Shown piece by piece: positions 51,030 through 62,880 of a DNA stretch of 64,000 bases (position 1 is the stretch's first letter; the number at the start of each line of letters is the position of its first letter). The stretch covers positions 60,114,618 through 60,178,617 of the forward strand of contig CM049317.1 in the NCBI GenBank assembly GCA_026874595.1. Reading direction: 5' to 3'. The DNA is from Sipunculus nudus. Taxonomy: Eukaryota > Annelida > Sipuncula > Golfingiida > Sipunculidae. Both the position numbers and the translations under genes were made by a program. A model generated the notes under the pieces. It saw nothing but the letters and a program-made list of their open reading frames with translations. It made no database searches and was not told the DNA's origin.

Positions 51030-52010
51030 CAACATAAAATAATACATATGAACTCACACAGTTAACTGAAAATTTATGGTAACGAGCAATTCCCAAATCG
51101 CTTACAAATTTTCTGCCGTCCAATGATCCGTGCGGTCGATGTTTATATTCATGCGGTCAGAAATTCAACAAACATGCGGTGGGCTTTACCAATATGCTGA
51201 GTTAACAGTGGATTTTCCTCACACATGGAAGGTAAGTATAATAAGAAAAGCAAAAGCTTGGTCTGGTTTATGTCAAATGTCAGAGTACTTGTAGGCACGG
51301 ATGCGTTGTCAAAAATAACAAAAATACTTGCATCAAGCAAGAAGCAAGGGCACTATAACGCTAGTGCCACATCGGTCCTCTGACATTACGACCAGATTAC
51401 TGGCTGCCAGAGTGCCTTTACATCTATGTCTGAGGAACGCATTTTAAGGCTTCATTAGGATGCAAATATTTTCGTCATTTTTGACAACGCCTTATGACCT
51501 ACAGTAAACCGTCAAAAAACATAAATCAGACTAATCGTTAGCATATTTAGAATACTTTCTAACAACACCAAACATGAGCCATGAAAGTTCCGTTTTAACT
51601 CAGCATATTGGTAAACCCCTCCGCATGTTTGCTGAATTTCTGAACATATGAATACAGCAAGGCTCTCACGGTTTACTGGACGGCTGCCAGCTTGTTCGCA
51701 ATACAGGAAATGACTCGTTACCAAAGAGACCGAGTTTCAGTGTCGGTTGTGAGTTCACATGTATTTTCTTGTGTTTATTCATCATATCTTTTACATCATG
51801 GGCTGTTTACCACAATATGAATGCAACATGATGAAGACCACTGCGATGCATTCTTCGATATTGCTTGTATCCCGACCTTAGTAGGCTTATCAGGCATATT
51901 ATCATTGTCTCGGAGTCTGCTTGTCCCGGGTACTCTGACGCCAGTTTGCTGGTCGTAAACTTTCCATTGTCAGAGGTTGTCAGAGGGCCGAAATGGACTT
52001 AGGTCTAGCC
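51030..52010. repeat. Fold-back repeat, copy 2 of the 3950-4750 family
   Basis: Contains TCAGAAATTCAACAAACATG, ATATGCTGAGTTAA, their inverted forms at 51540-51650, and GGGCTGTTTACCACAATATG with GATGAAGACCACTGCG. All are shared with the MOCOS-intron copy. It lies in the last PGGHG intron. Confidence 0.7.
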
Positions 52011-53239
52011 TAGGACAAAACACCCAGATCTAGTAAGGACATTTTAAGGTATATAAATAAGGTATTTATGGACATTATTAAAACCTAGTTAGGATTCATT
52101 AGAAAATTTTCAAACCTTATCATGGCCTCTTTCTACATAAAGAGATTAATATGAATTGAAAAATGCATCCCAAAATATTTACAGTCTCTGACAAGAAACT
52201 TTGGGCAAAACTTCTTAGTGTGTCTTGGCTGAATATTCGGACCACAGGTAGGGCACTTTGGCTTGTAAAGTGATATAGCTAGTGAACGCCCTGGAGCCCG
52301 GTGCATAAACAAACCTGAAATCCGTATTGCAATCAGCACAATGGTAAAGCTGAAGGAAGACACAGCACACTCTGCACTCCAGTGCTTATTACAATGGAGA
52401 CAGAGTGCAACAGTATAATTCAGCAGACAAAATATGCACAGAAGGGGATTGTTGATTTATTTTCTGGCTTGGTCCCATGTTGTTTATGGAGGTATATCAA
52501 ATCTAGATGTAGACCCAGGAAAGTGCTGTGTTGGATGGAATGTCATGAAAGTGTAGTTTATAGGCGCAAACATGGTTTCCTCTGCGCAGTTGCCTCCGCC
52601 AGGATGGTATGCGTTCATCCGATTTGTGTGTGTTTGTGTGTGTTTGATTTGTGTGTTTGTTCACCACAAAACTCATGCAACCACGAATAAAATCTCATGA
52701 AATTTTCAGAGCATTTCGGGAATGGGCTAATGAAGATTCGATCAGATTGTGGCGTGGATCCGACACAGGATCCGGGCTCAGGAATGTCAACAAGGAATAT
52801 CACAATTATAAAGTCACTAATGCACAGATGAACCTGGGAATATGAGCCGAATAAGTGAATGCAAGTACGGTTTGGAGAGCATCCCACAATTGGGAGGTTT
52901 GCATTCCTCAGAATGCAACTTTTAAGTTTGGACTGCTTGTATTCTGCAGAATATGTTTTCACAAGAAGTAGGTCTTTGATCTTGACATTTGATCTAATTA
53001 ATCAATAGGCTTCTTCTCTTGTTGTAAAGGTGAGCCATGTGAATGATGAAAGGTTCAGCGTGACAACTTCGGTTTCAAGTGAACCCACAAGCTTTTTCAG
53101 GAAATGGGCCCTGTGCCTAGACATTTTATCCTAGTGACCAAAAAATCAAGATCTTCTGTACGTATGGGATCATCATGTTTCGCTTTAAATGAAACTACAG
53201 CTGATAACCTCACACTTCACAAAAACTGAGAAAAAAATG
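52011..53239. other. PGGHG intron, no further feature
   Basis: No exon was supported on either strand. The open frames at 52382-52690 (+) and 52615-52962 (-) overlap on opposite strands and show no domain. Confidence 0.5.
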
Positions 53240-53540
53240 CAAAAAGGTTTGTAAAAATGAAGGTAGCACTACTAGTCTTTAGAAACTGGCTGTCCATAAT
53301 TAATACGCAAATAAAAAAGTATGGCAATTCATGCATTAATGATTGAGATACTAGGGTTATTGTTTCAAATTTTAAATTATATCTTGGTGGACAAACAAAT
53401 CACTAACTCAATGTATATAGGTATCCGTGATCTACATTTATATCCGAGGATATCTTAAAAACCTCCCTAATCTCAAGTTAGTAGTTTCTAGGTCAAATGA
53501 CAATGGTTTGTTCCTTGTTAGACATAAATATATTCTTTGA
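53240..53540 (+). repeat. Relic of the 45-48 kb composite repeat
   Basis: Diverged matches to that repeat: AAGGTAGCACTACTAGTCTT, GATTGAGATACT, TTGGTGGACAAA, and AAGTTAGTAGTTTCTAGGTC. Within the last PGGHG intron. Confidence 0.5.
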
Positions 53541-55297
53541 GGACTCAAGTTGAGTATTCGCAGATGCTCACCTGGTGACAAGAGAATCAGGTCATTGGCG
53601 CCTTCGTAGGAGTTATTCTTCCTCAGTACCAGCACGTGCTCGTTCAGACTATGAACCACGATATTAGTTTCTCCGGTGAAGATTTCAATGGTCATGTTAG
53701 CACCCAGGTATTTAAAGCCAACCAATCGCAGCACCTCGGCACCCGGTGGCGGAATTGGGTTATGGAACTCCAGCATCTCTGGACGTATCCTTACGCCGCC
53801 GTAACCATAAATGATGGACTGCATTAAGCCTCCAGCTCTTGGGAGAAAGTTGACCGCATCTCGGGATGGGTCTCGACCTGAGCCTGATCCTTCAGAGTAC
53901 TCGGTCCACACCTGAAGTATAAGATAAGATTAGATAACATCATCAAGAGTACCCAAGTGAAATAGTTGCTTAGATAAGAGATCATTCAGATAACTGCTGA
54001 GCAGTTAGTGAAACTGATATAAAACTTTTACAACTTGTATGCTTAATTTTTAAAACAGACACAAACATGGACCTAAGCCATAATAGCTGCCAATGTGAAA
54101 ATGATATCTTACCAAGAACGGGCTTGAGAGGTAATGTTGGTAACTCTTCAAGAAGGCCGACTCTGCTCTCCTGTAGTCCCGGATCCACTTCCAGCCAACG
54201 GTGTGGAAATTGTAGGTCATCGCTGGTGTGTCAGGGTCTGTAAGGGGCTCGTAGAACTCAAGGTCATTCCGCCAAATATCATAACTCATGTTCCAATTCA
54301 GCGGGAATCCCATCATGACTTGATCTGCCTGCTTAATACTCTTCTCAACCTCTGTAACCATGGTAACAGTGTTCAGAATTCAATTATCAACACCAGATTG
54401 TATAACTAAATTCTCATTCTTTAACCCACACTCATGCAGATACAGACCTAAAATTCTTCATTTCATGGGACGTCTGCAGGTCACTCTTTTAGAGGGGTGC
54501 CTCATTATAGAGAATATGGACGGTCTCATTTTTACCCGACTTCCAAAGTCTATTATACTAATTCCGGGGTTACATGCGCCGACTGTTCTCCGACTGAGTG
54601 AAATTACCAGTTTTACAAATTAAGGGGTGGGGGTAACTGAAGCGGAGAGAGTGACATTGTGAGACTGAGTAACAGAAAAACAAGAGTTTAATATTTAAAC
54701 AATGGCTCGGCTGTTGTCCAGACTACGCAAACTCTATCACTGTGCAGAACGAGGTTCTCAGCTTTTCTTGAGTAGTCTGGCGGCTGCACATATTGTACGC
54801 GTGATACCTAAGTCTGAACACGGACCTCCACGTCAATCCTCTATAATTAGATTCTATAATCGAATCTAATCCTCTTTTTCCTCACCTGACAGCTGTTCGT
54901 ACCCTTCATGTTGGTAATGGAGTCGTTTGACGGAGTCGTACGGTACGTGAAGGTGTATGGCAGCCTGGATCATTTCATCTGTGATCTCCGTCCGGGAGTC
55001 ACGGCCACAGATGCATGACTGATAGCGGGCCCAGTGTATGGCCAGGCTGGCCAGCACATTGGTGTAGACGTTGTTTAGTACATTAGGGTGGTACTGGTCT
55101 GGTCCAGTGACATCTAGAAAACAATAATGGTTAACGAGTCTGCGTGTATGGGCAGAATTGAACTTGCTGACATTTGCTGGGTTTGCCTCTTACAGATTGC
55201 TTTACATATTTGAAACTAGTGCAATTTTCTTAGCTGCAGAAATTTATATTAAAAAAAATTACGCTTTCCTACGAATAAAGTCAGACAATCATATCAT

Positions 55298-55447
55298 AGG
55301 CGGCGAAACCGGGGGGCTTGGAGGGGGGTTTGGGACTAAAGGGGCCTGAAAATAACAATCATTCAATTGGAGGGGCTCAGCCCAAACAAAACTTTCATTG
55401 GGGGGGGGGCACTATTGGGCCAACAATCATATTTGGTTTTGCCGCCT
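55298..55447. mobile_element. 150-bp MITE-like element
   Basis: AGGCGGCGAAACC at 55298-55310 and its near complement GGTTTTGCCGCCT at 55435-55447 flank a G-rich interior. Too short to code; TSD unclear. In the PGGHG intron between 54886-55113 and 56541-57070. Confidence 0.55.
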
Positions 55448-57109
55448 GTGCATATTAAAAATAAAAAAAAAATAAAATCATATTGAAATTGTCATTTTTT
55501 ACGAGCATGCGCACCAGGCGCTACGAGCGTCTGTTATGTTCGGGTCCTGTGAGCCAAAACGTTACGGGGTTCGTTAAGTAAAGCCAGATTCATATCGGAG
55601 ACTGCGATAAAAACCTCAAAATTAACGAAAATGCATTTTATTTACTTTTAAGGATATGACGAAATATGACAATTATTGACTTTATAATGTTCCCAAACAC
55701 TTAGTTTCACTCGTCACCGACAGGTGTCGCTGATGTTGTGGAAAAGGTCGATTGCACTTATCAAAATCTCATATTAATGGTCTAAGTATTGTCTGAAAAT
55801 CTAAATATTTTTCTATAAAATTGGTACATTTGGTCGGTAAAATATCCACCTTGTCACGAAAGCGAGACGTTGACATTACATTTAGTCATTTTATAAACGT
55901 ATCACTTAATCCACTTGTCAACCGTAAATGGGCTGTTTTCACAATATTTCCCCCAAACCATTAGGTATCATGCTTTTCAATTTTGCACATACATGTTTGG
56001 AAATTGTAACCTGAAAAAATATCTTTTTCGAAATCTGTTCTTTCAAAGGAGACACAAGCAATTTTTATGAAACTCTTTTAACAGAACACAATTACAAGAT
56101 AATTTAGACCTGAAGAAGATAGAAAGATGGGAAATCTACAATAAAATCCGCCTGGAAACATTTATTTAAAGATGATGTTATTGATAAATGAACATACAGT
56201 CGTCAGAGATATATCGCGTTATCAAGAAATTGCCGCAGATATTTGTGTCCTGCAGATAAAACATGTATATGTCATTATGGCTAACATTTTTATATGGATT
56301 TTAAAGCTAAATTGAAGAAATTCCTTAGATTACCTATAACAGTCTAAATTAATGGGAGCCTACCGAGAAAGCAAATCACCTCCTACTTATTCAGGACAAC
56401 TTCTTCAAAATTTATTAAGACAAAACTCGACAAAACTGGGCTGACCTCGTTCATTATTAAATATTAACCCCCCCCCCCCCCCAGTATTTAATGGCAGTTA
56501 TTAATAAATGTACATCATTTGTATTTGAGCTGTTACTTACCTGGAATATCATAACGACCTTTACTTGTGTTGTATTTGGCAAGACTGAAAAAATAGTGAG
56601 CAATTTCACGAGACAGGTTACAGCCATTGTACTCTGGATTGGTCAAGAAATCCCGGTCCCTGGTGGCAGAGTAGTACAGCCGGACCCCAAAACCTACAGC
56701 TCCGTTCACATGGTGTTGCCTTGCACTGCATTCTGGGCAACCATTGGTTACCACTTCACTGCCCATAGTTGCTCCTCGCCATGGAAACCTTTATCCTTCC
56801 AATCCCAGACTTAATGCATACTCTTTTGCTCTTTGTTGGTGGTACGTCCGATAGCGCAGCATTTCCTTCACTAAAAAAGGATGAAAGAGTAGGACTGCTG
56901 GAAGGATGTACATTTCGCTATCCCACATGACGTGGCCCATGTTGTTTTGGTTCACCTCGCCACCCTTTGACAGACTTGATCGACTGACACCAGTGAAAAC
57001 TTGGCTTGTTTGTGGAGGAGAGTTTGGATCTTTTGCAGGTAGTGATGAAAGCAGGTAAAACTGGGAGAACCTGGAATTAGAATACACCATTTTACAGAAA
57101 AGTATGGTA

Positions 57110-57725
57110 ACATAATGTTAGAATACAATAGTACAGAAAAGAATAGTTGTATAATGTTAGTATACAATAATACAGAAAAACAAAGTTGTATAATGTTAGA
57201 ATATAATAATACAGAAAAGTATAGTTGTATAATGTTAGAATACAATAATACAGAAAAACAAAGTTGTATAATGTTAGAATATAATAATAGAGAAAAGTAT
57301 TGTTGTATAATGTTAGAATAAAATAATACAGAAAAGTATTGTTGTATAATGTTAGCATATAATAATACAGAAAGGTATAATTGTATAATGTTAGAATACA
57401 ATAATACAGAAAAGTATAATTGTATAATGTTAGAATAAAATAAAATAGAAAAGTAAAGTTATATAATATTAAAAATCAAAATACAGTAAAATATAATTGT
57501 ATAATGTTAGAATACAATAATACAGAAAGGTTTAGTTGTATAATGTTAGAATTCAATAATACAGAAAGGTATAATTGTATAATGTTAGAATTCAATAATA
57601 CAGACAAGTATAATTGTATAATGTTAGAATAAAATAAAATAGAAAAGTAAAGTTATATAATATTAAAAATCAAATTACAGTAAAATATAATTGTATAATG
57701 TTAGAATACAATAATTCAGAAAGGT
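57110..57725. repeat. 39-bp AT-rich minisatellite in a PGGHG intron
   Basis: The unit contains GTATAATGTTAGAATACAAT and AATACAGAAAAGTATA, about 15 copies, with a stray copy at about 57980-58050. It starts about 40 bp upstream (minus-strand sense) of the acceptor of the exon 57070-56541. Divisibility by 3 creates spurious ORFs on both strands. Confidence 0.9.
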
Positions 57726-57970
57726 TTAGTGACATGACATTCTTTAATCAGCAGCTGTCAACTGTGGCTGTTTTTGCATTTGATCAATGACCTTGACCGC
57801 CATAAGTCGGTCTGATATGTTGTAAAATGTAGACTGATTTCTCATATTTTTAAATACTTTTGTTTCTTAAATCTTCTGCTCTACACTAAATTTATTTCCC
57901 TTGAAATGTAACAGGTAAATATTTTCATAGCAAAGGAAAACAGGTGGACATGAGGGGATGAAACGGACTA
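57726..57970 (+). repeat. Dispersed repeat, copy 2 (copy 1 at 6040-6330)
   Basis: Shares TTTTTGCAT, CAATGACCTTGA, CCATAAGT, ATATGTTGTAA and CCCTTGAAATGTAA in order with 6040-6330. Confidence 0.6.
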
Positions 57971-58050
57971 TAAAAAAACATAAATACAGTAAAATATTAA
58001 TGTATAATGTTAGAATACAGTAATACAGAAAAGCATGATTGTATAACATT

Positions 58051-59020
58051 AGTAAAATTCAGCTCAGGGACGGACAATGTTCGTAACTGTGGCTTTCGAC
58101 CATTTCACAGCATCATCGTCAGCAATCTGTTGTGATTAAAAGCTATAATAACGAACAATTACAATCCCTGGGTTAAGATTTTACTTACGTTATGGAATCT
58201 CCAGTTACAAGATATAACATACATAATTTGTATAGTTATACAGTTTACTGGCAAAATGCATCACTTGCCCATTGGTGGAAGTAAAGCTGGAATACTACTG
58301 TTCATCAAAGAAAAAAAATATTAATCCTATATATATAAATATATATATACATGTATATATAATATAATGTTTTTAAATATTGATTCATTTATATAATGTA
58401 AGTTTTCAAGTACTGCAATTAATACATAAACAGTGCATTTCTGCTGAACCATAATTAGAAGATTGCTCAATATCAATTAAAAATCTGTTGAATCCTCCAA
58501 TTGCTCAAAGAAACTTGTAGAAAATAAATCAAGAAATGTATCTTAATTATTTTTAGAATATATTAAATGCCATTTTAATTTAAAGAATTAAAATATTTTA
58601 TCTCTGCTTCTGAAAATAATGCAAATAGGTTTAGACACCACTGATGTTTGTTCAATTCCAAATGAAAGAAATTTGCCTGTCCTCGCTGTCTACAATGGCT
58701 ACCATGCAAGTATTAAAGTGCAAACCTTCAACTATTGGATGTGTTGACTTGCATATACATGAATTGTATGGAACCTGTATTTAATCAATTTTGAATTGAA
58801 CTAAAGTTGTCTGTACTTTGTAAAACACCTGGACTGTAACTAGGGAGTCTATGAAATTCTTGTACCTGTACATGGACCTCTACCTGACCATCTCACAACT
58901 ACATGTACCTGAACCTAAGTACTACCCTCTTGAACCTGGCTTAACCCTGGTTGTTACAGGCAACAAGGGAAGTATTTAAGTCAAACCCTGGACTGAAAGG
59001 TTTTCTCTGTATAAACTGAC
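58051..59020. other. PGGHG intron, no further feature
   Basis: AT-rich intron sequence with a short (TA)n-like run near 58330-58370. No supported exon or RNA. Confidence 0.5.
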
Positions 59021-59719
59021 CTGATGATCCTATTAAGATGGATGTCTCCTTCAATTTCCACTCTTCCTTCATCCAACGTCTTCTTCCAAGCGTCCATGTG
59101 CTCCCTTAGTAACTGGTAATGACCCTGGCAAAAATGGAATACAGGTGTTATATTTATTTATCACTGAAAACATATCTTATCATTATAATATAAAGACACA
59201 GTTTACCTCATCTACCTGGTCTATTTTCTAACTTTCTCAATATTGTGCAAATTAACTTCCCGCTGGAAGGCTGAAATATTCATAGACTGTCAAACCTCAA
59301 GATTAAGACCACCAACCGGACCTTGATACAGTGGTCAGATTTTCGAGGTCAGACGTTGAAGTGTGGTTTCATTAAATAAGCAAAAAAAAAAAAAAAAGAA
59401 AAGAATTTGAACCTGAAAAAGTGGTTGTTATTTTGAGGTGGTCACTATACCAAAGTGTTTTTAAGGCAAGGGTTTACTGTAATATGTCAGCTGACAAAAA
59501 TTCTGACTCAAGTCACAATACTGTTTTCATTACACTCAACTATGTAAAATCTTCATAAAATAGCCAATACTATGACCCATATCGAGCACCTGCAAAGTTT
59601 TAAGAAAATCTGTCAATGGTATAGTTACAAATAGCTCCTTTTAGCACAGGTGGTCAAAGTCCATGGTGCAACAATGCTGAAATCTTGGTATCCATATAAG
59701 ACCTCCACTCTGATAATTT

Positions 59720-59890
59720 ATTCTTTTTTCCTTTTTGTATGTTTCAATTAAAATGTCTTATGATCAGGGAAAAGCATTAAATAACATAATGGTTTTAATA
59801 AAAAGGTAAAAGCACAACAAAACAAAGGAAATCTTATCAAAATTGTATTATTATATCTTCTTGAAAGATGAAAATCAAAATCAAAATTTT
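59720..59890 (-). repeat. AT-rich dispersed element copy 3, next to the duplication breakpoint
   Basis: The reverse complement shows TTTTCATCTTTCAAGAAG, AATTTTGATAAG, GCTTTTACC and GCTTTTCCCTGATCATAAGA, as at 6500-6745 and 25190-25410. It ends about 15 bp before the duplicated block begins at 59907. Confidence 0.6.
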
Positions 59891-59989
59891 GTATGCGGGT
59901 TTTTAAACTGAAAACTTCAGAGTGCTTTGTTTTAATTCGTTATACTCCCATCTTTAAAATCTATTAACTGAATTATCGTTTTGGTTCAG

Positions 59990-62310
59990 ATGTTGCACAG
60001 GCCAGCCACGGCTTTCTGTTCAGAAAATATGACAATACAGAGGGAAAAGCAACTATATTTAGAACTCTTCAAAGAAGGAGCGACAGAATTTTTGAGTGTT
60101 TCCTGGATGGTGCGCGCCAGGGGGCGCAGCTGTGTAACGCGATTAATGTTCACGGCGAGGAATGCTCCCTTTTGTCAATGGGCGCCAAGAATTCGACCAC
60201 TGTCTTCAGTCATGGATTAACATTTTGGAGATGTAGTTCAGGTTACGTCTGTTATTATATTTAATATCCAACAAAAAGTGGAGGTACCTTTCCTTGGGCA
60301 CTGGTCACGACACATTCGTTCAAACTCATTCCTCAAGCCCACTGCTGGCACAGGGTCACTTATAATCCATCAATAAAACGAATTTTTGATCGAATATAAA
60401 GAAATCTCCAAAACCCCATTCTCATTGGTGGGAATATTCTAAGCCCTGTATCAGCGTCATTACCTTCGCAGTTATTAGTCAAGTGGGATGAGCTCTGGCG
60501 AATCAAATGTGACCACTGCGCCGAGGTTGAAAAATGTACATTGCTTGTATCGGTTTCATTTGTTATTAAATGAATGAAACGATTCTCTACCATATCAAAA
60601 CAAAAAGATATGTTAACATGTAAATGAAAGACGAATTAATGCCACAATGAGAAAATGATTAACATACTGTTTGTATTATTAAAGAATGAAAAAATTTTAA
60701 TTTTATATTCTGACGTACGCGAGCTTTGTTTGTGTAATTATCCAGATTGGTAGACTACAAACATGATATCAAGACAGCAACTTTGTTCATCATGAAAAGG
60801 CATATAGGCCTAATATCTAATGACATATGTGGTATATGTATGAATATTTCCATAAACTATCTATTTCTTTGCACTTTCCTTTTTGTAATTTTACTGTTTA
60901 AATGTATAGCATGCCTGTAACTTGAGAGCATATTTTTACTATGTCAGTTTGAAGTTATGTCTACTGCATTATATTGACTGCATTTTTTATTTTTACTTAA
61001 CCTGATCGTATTTTAATGAGAAAATTTTAAGTAACTTTTTCGCGCATATCAGTGTTTCTACTGAAAAACATGCAAACAAGGTATGAATTTTACTTTTCAG
61101 GTTGTGATGGCCATGGGACGAACTATCCCGCTTTTGGTAATTAACATTTCATTTGTATAAATTTTGTACTTCAGTATGTCCTCAAACATGAAGGCCCTTG
61201 GAACAATCAATTAGACCTTTATAAAGCCACTACAGTAAAGCGCTAAGTAGTAAAGGCATCCAACATGTCTTGCGAAGACCTCATTGATCTTTCAAGGGAA
61301 TATATCTTTTCGGACTAACAACAACTGAGCTTTATCATGCAGATAAATGGTTTGAATGGTTTGATCAACACAACTATTCATCGCTAATTAGACGGTGTAA
61401 TAATCAGCTCCTAGATCTCGAAAGATAGAACCGTTAAACTCCTTTGTAGCTAAGGCAGACTGTTCAGTTCTCGAGCTGCTTCCAATATATCAGCAGAGCT
61501 CTCATTGGTCGATTTGCATACCCTGGAAACAAATTAATCAATTTTGCCTCTAAACATTTGCTTAGCTGTGTATGTTTCTAAACATTAGACTCAGTTTTAC
61601 TTCTACTACCATTGTTACTTTTATTACTACTATATCTACTACTACTACTGCTACTACAACTACTACTATTATTACTACTGTATCACTTACTATACTACTA
61701 CTACTACTGAAACTACTACTATTAATGTACTACTAATACTAATGTTACTACTAGTATTACTACTATTGCTACCTATATTGATAATAATAATAATAATAAT
61801 TATAATAATTATAATTATAATAAAATTATAATAATACGGTAATAATAATAATGTTCTTTGTTTAGAATGCCCAAGCGGATTTCATTATAGTCATGTGTTC
61901 GGAAGGCGCAGGTCGTGTTACCTGTTCAAAACCAAAAATAAAATCTACGACTACATGGTTGCCGTGCCGGACTGCGAGCAGCTGGGGTTTACGGGTCTGG
62001 TGGCTATCGAGAGTGAGGAAGAGCAGTTGTATTTAGAAGACATTATAAGAAAGAACAGTTCTCTGCAACCGAAAGGTAATTTCCGTTTGATATATATAGT
62101 AAAACCCCACAAATACGACCCATCTCGGGGACTGACCAAATTTGGGGTTGTCGTATTTGGGAAATTCTAGGTTACCTGGATTGGGACCAAGAAAAATGGT
62201 CGTAATTGTGGGGTTGTCGCAATTGTGGGGTGATCGCATGGCGGGATTTCACATAGACACATGTATTTTATTATACACATTTATAATTTGATATTATAGT
62301 TTGAAAATTG

Positions 62311-62353
<43 letters not shown>

Positions 62354-62604
62354 CTTCAGGTGGGCTTGATCAACAAGAAAGCCTTGGATACTGGACGGCA
62401 GGCGTCTTCTACCAAAATAAATGGCGCTGGACAACAACAGAGATGGAAATCAAATACTCAAACTGGATGACAGGAAAACCGAGCCAGAATACCATTCATC
62501 CAAGGCTGGAGCTGGTCATCACGAAAAATTTCATGTGGTCCAACAAGGTGTTGTCCAGCGTCAACTGGCAAGGTGCGATTTGTGAAATAGTTGTCGATAT
62601 ATGA
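59990..62604 (+). pseudogene. Second PAN/CTLD lectin copy lacking its signal-peptide exon
   Basis: Exons 59990-60241, 61101-61136, 61866-62075 and 62360-62604 (TGA) match exons 2-5 of the gene at 34479-38033, with all splice sites intact and no stop or frameshift. Against copy 1 I count 8 amino-acid changes and 7 silent ones. In the apple domain FLDC becomes FLDG, losing one conserved cysteine; other changes are E to D, S to F, S to T, I to V, A to T, T to M and M to I. No leader exon is visible between 59125 and 59990, and the homology stops downstream of where copy 1 has its leader. It is either a truncated duplicate, or a gene using an unseen first exon. Confidence 0.8.
61600..61855. repeat. 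ACT/AAT microsatellites in lectin copy 2
   Basis: Counterpart of 37025-37270, with interrupted (AAT)n and extra ATAATTATAATT variants. A second (AAT)n run is at about 62310-62354. Confidence 0.9.
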
Positions 62605-62609
62605 AAATC

Positions 62610-62880
62610 TATACATAATTTATATTTAAGATACCTCTGTACATAATTATTATTTACGGTAAATCTGTACATAATTATATTTACGATAAACCGGCACATA
62701 ATTATTATTTACGGTAACTCAGTACATAATTATTACCTACGGTAAATATGTACATAGTTATTATTACGGTAAATCTGTAAAGAATTATTATTTTACGGTA
62801 AAACAGTACATAATTATTATTTACGGTAAATCAGTGCAGAATTATTATTTACAGTAAATCTCTGAATAACTATTTTTTAT
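62610..62880. repeat. 28-bp minisatellite, 3' of lectin copy 2
   Basis: Same TTATTATTTACGGTAAATC unit as 38050-38225 but expanded to about 9 copies, with decaying units at the right edge. Confidence 0.85.

Larger units (their letters stand above)
50529..59124 (-). pseudogene. PGGHG: PGGHG-like glucosidase (GH65), six 3' exons, probably degenerate
   Basis: PGGHG removes glucose from the Glc-Gal-hydroxylysine disaccharide of collagens. Exons read on the minus strand: 59124-59021, 57070-56541, 55113-54886, 54351-54113, 53911-53572, 50692-50529 (TAG). All have GT/AG borders and consistent phases, about 535 codons. Motifs: GHVMWDSEMYILP (Asp equivalent to human D301), HHVNGAVGFGVRLYY, NNVYTNVLASLAIHWARY, KQADQVMMGFP, DTPAMTYNFHTVGW and VWTEYSEGSGSG then AVNFL (Glu equivalent to E574). 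Damage: an in-frame TAA at 56791-56793 just before RFPW, Gln instead of the E430 general acid in the PDxYH motif (about 55090), and WRG where homologues have WES. The 5' exons are not in the window. The exon-5 frame also stays open to 53438 past its donor, but the last exon at 50692 fits phase and conserved end better. It could still be a non-catalytic paralogue if the stop is an assembly error. Confidence 0.85.

Noticed and set aside
53438-53571. Read-through of PGGHG exon 5 to a stop at 53438 as the true C-terminus
   Set aside because: A strong donor (CAG|GTGAGC) at 53572 joins in phase to the exon at 50692-50529; the read-through peptide overlaps a repeat relic.
56467-56482. Poly-C tract (also 47460-47472, and poly-G near 13759)
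   Set aside because: Simple homopolymers in introns or repeats; more likely slippage or sequencing length error than a functional signal.
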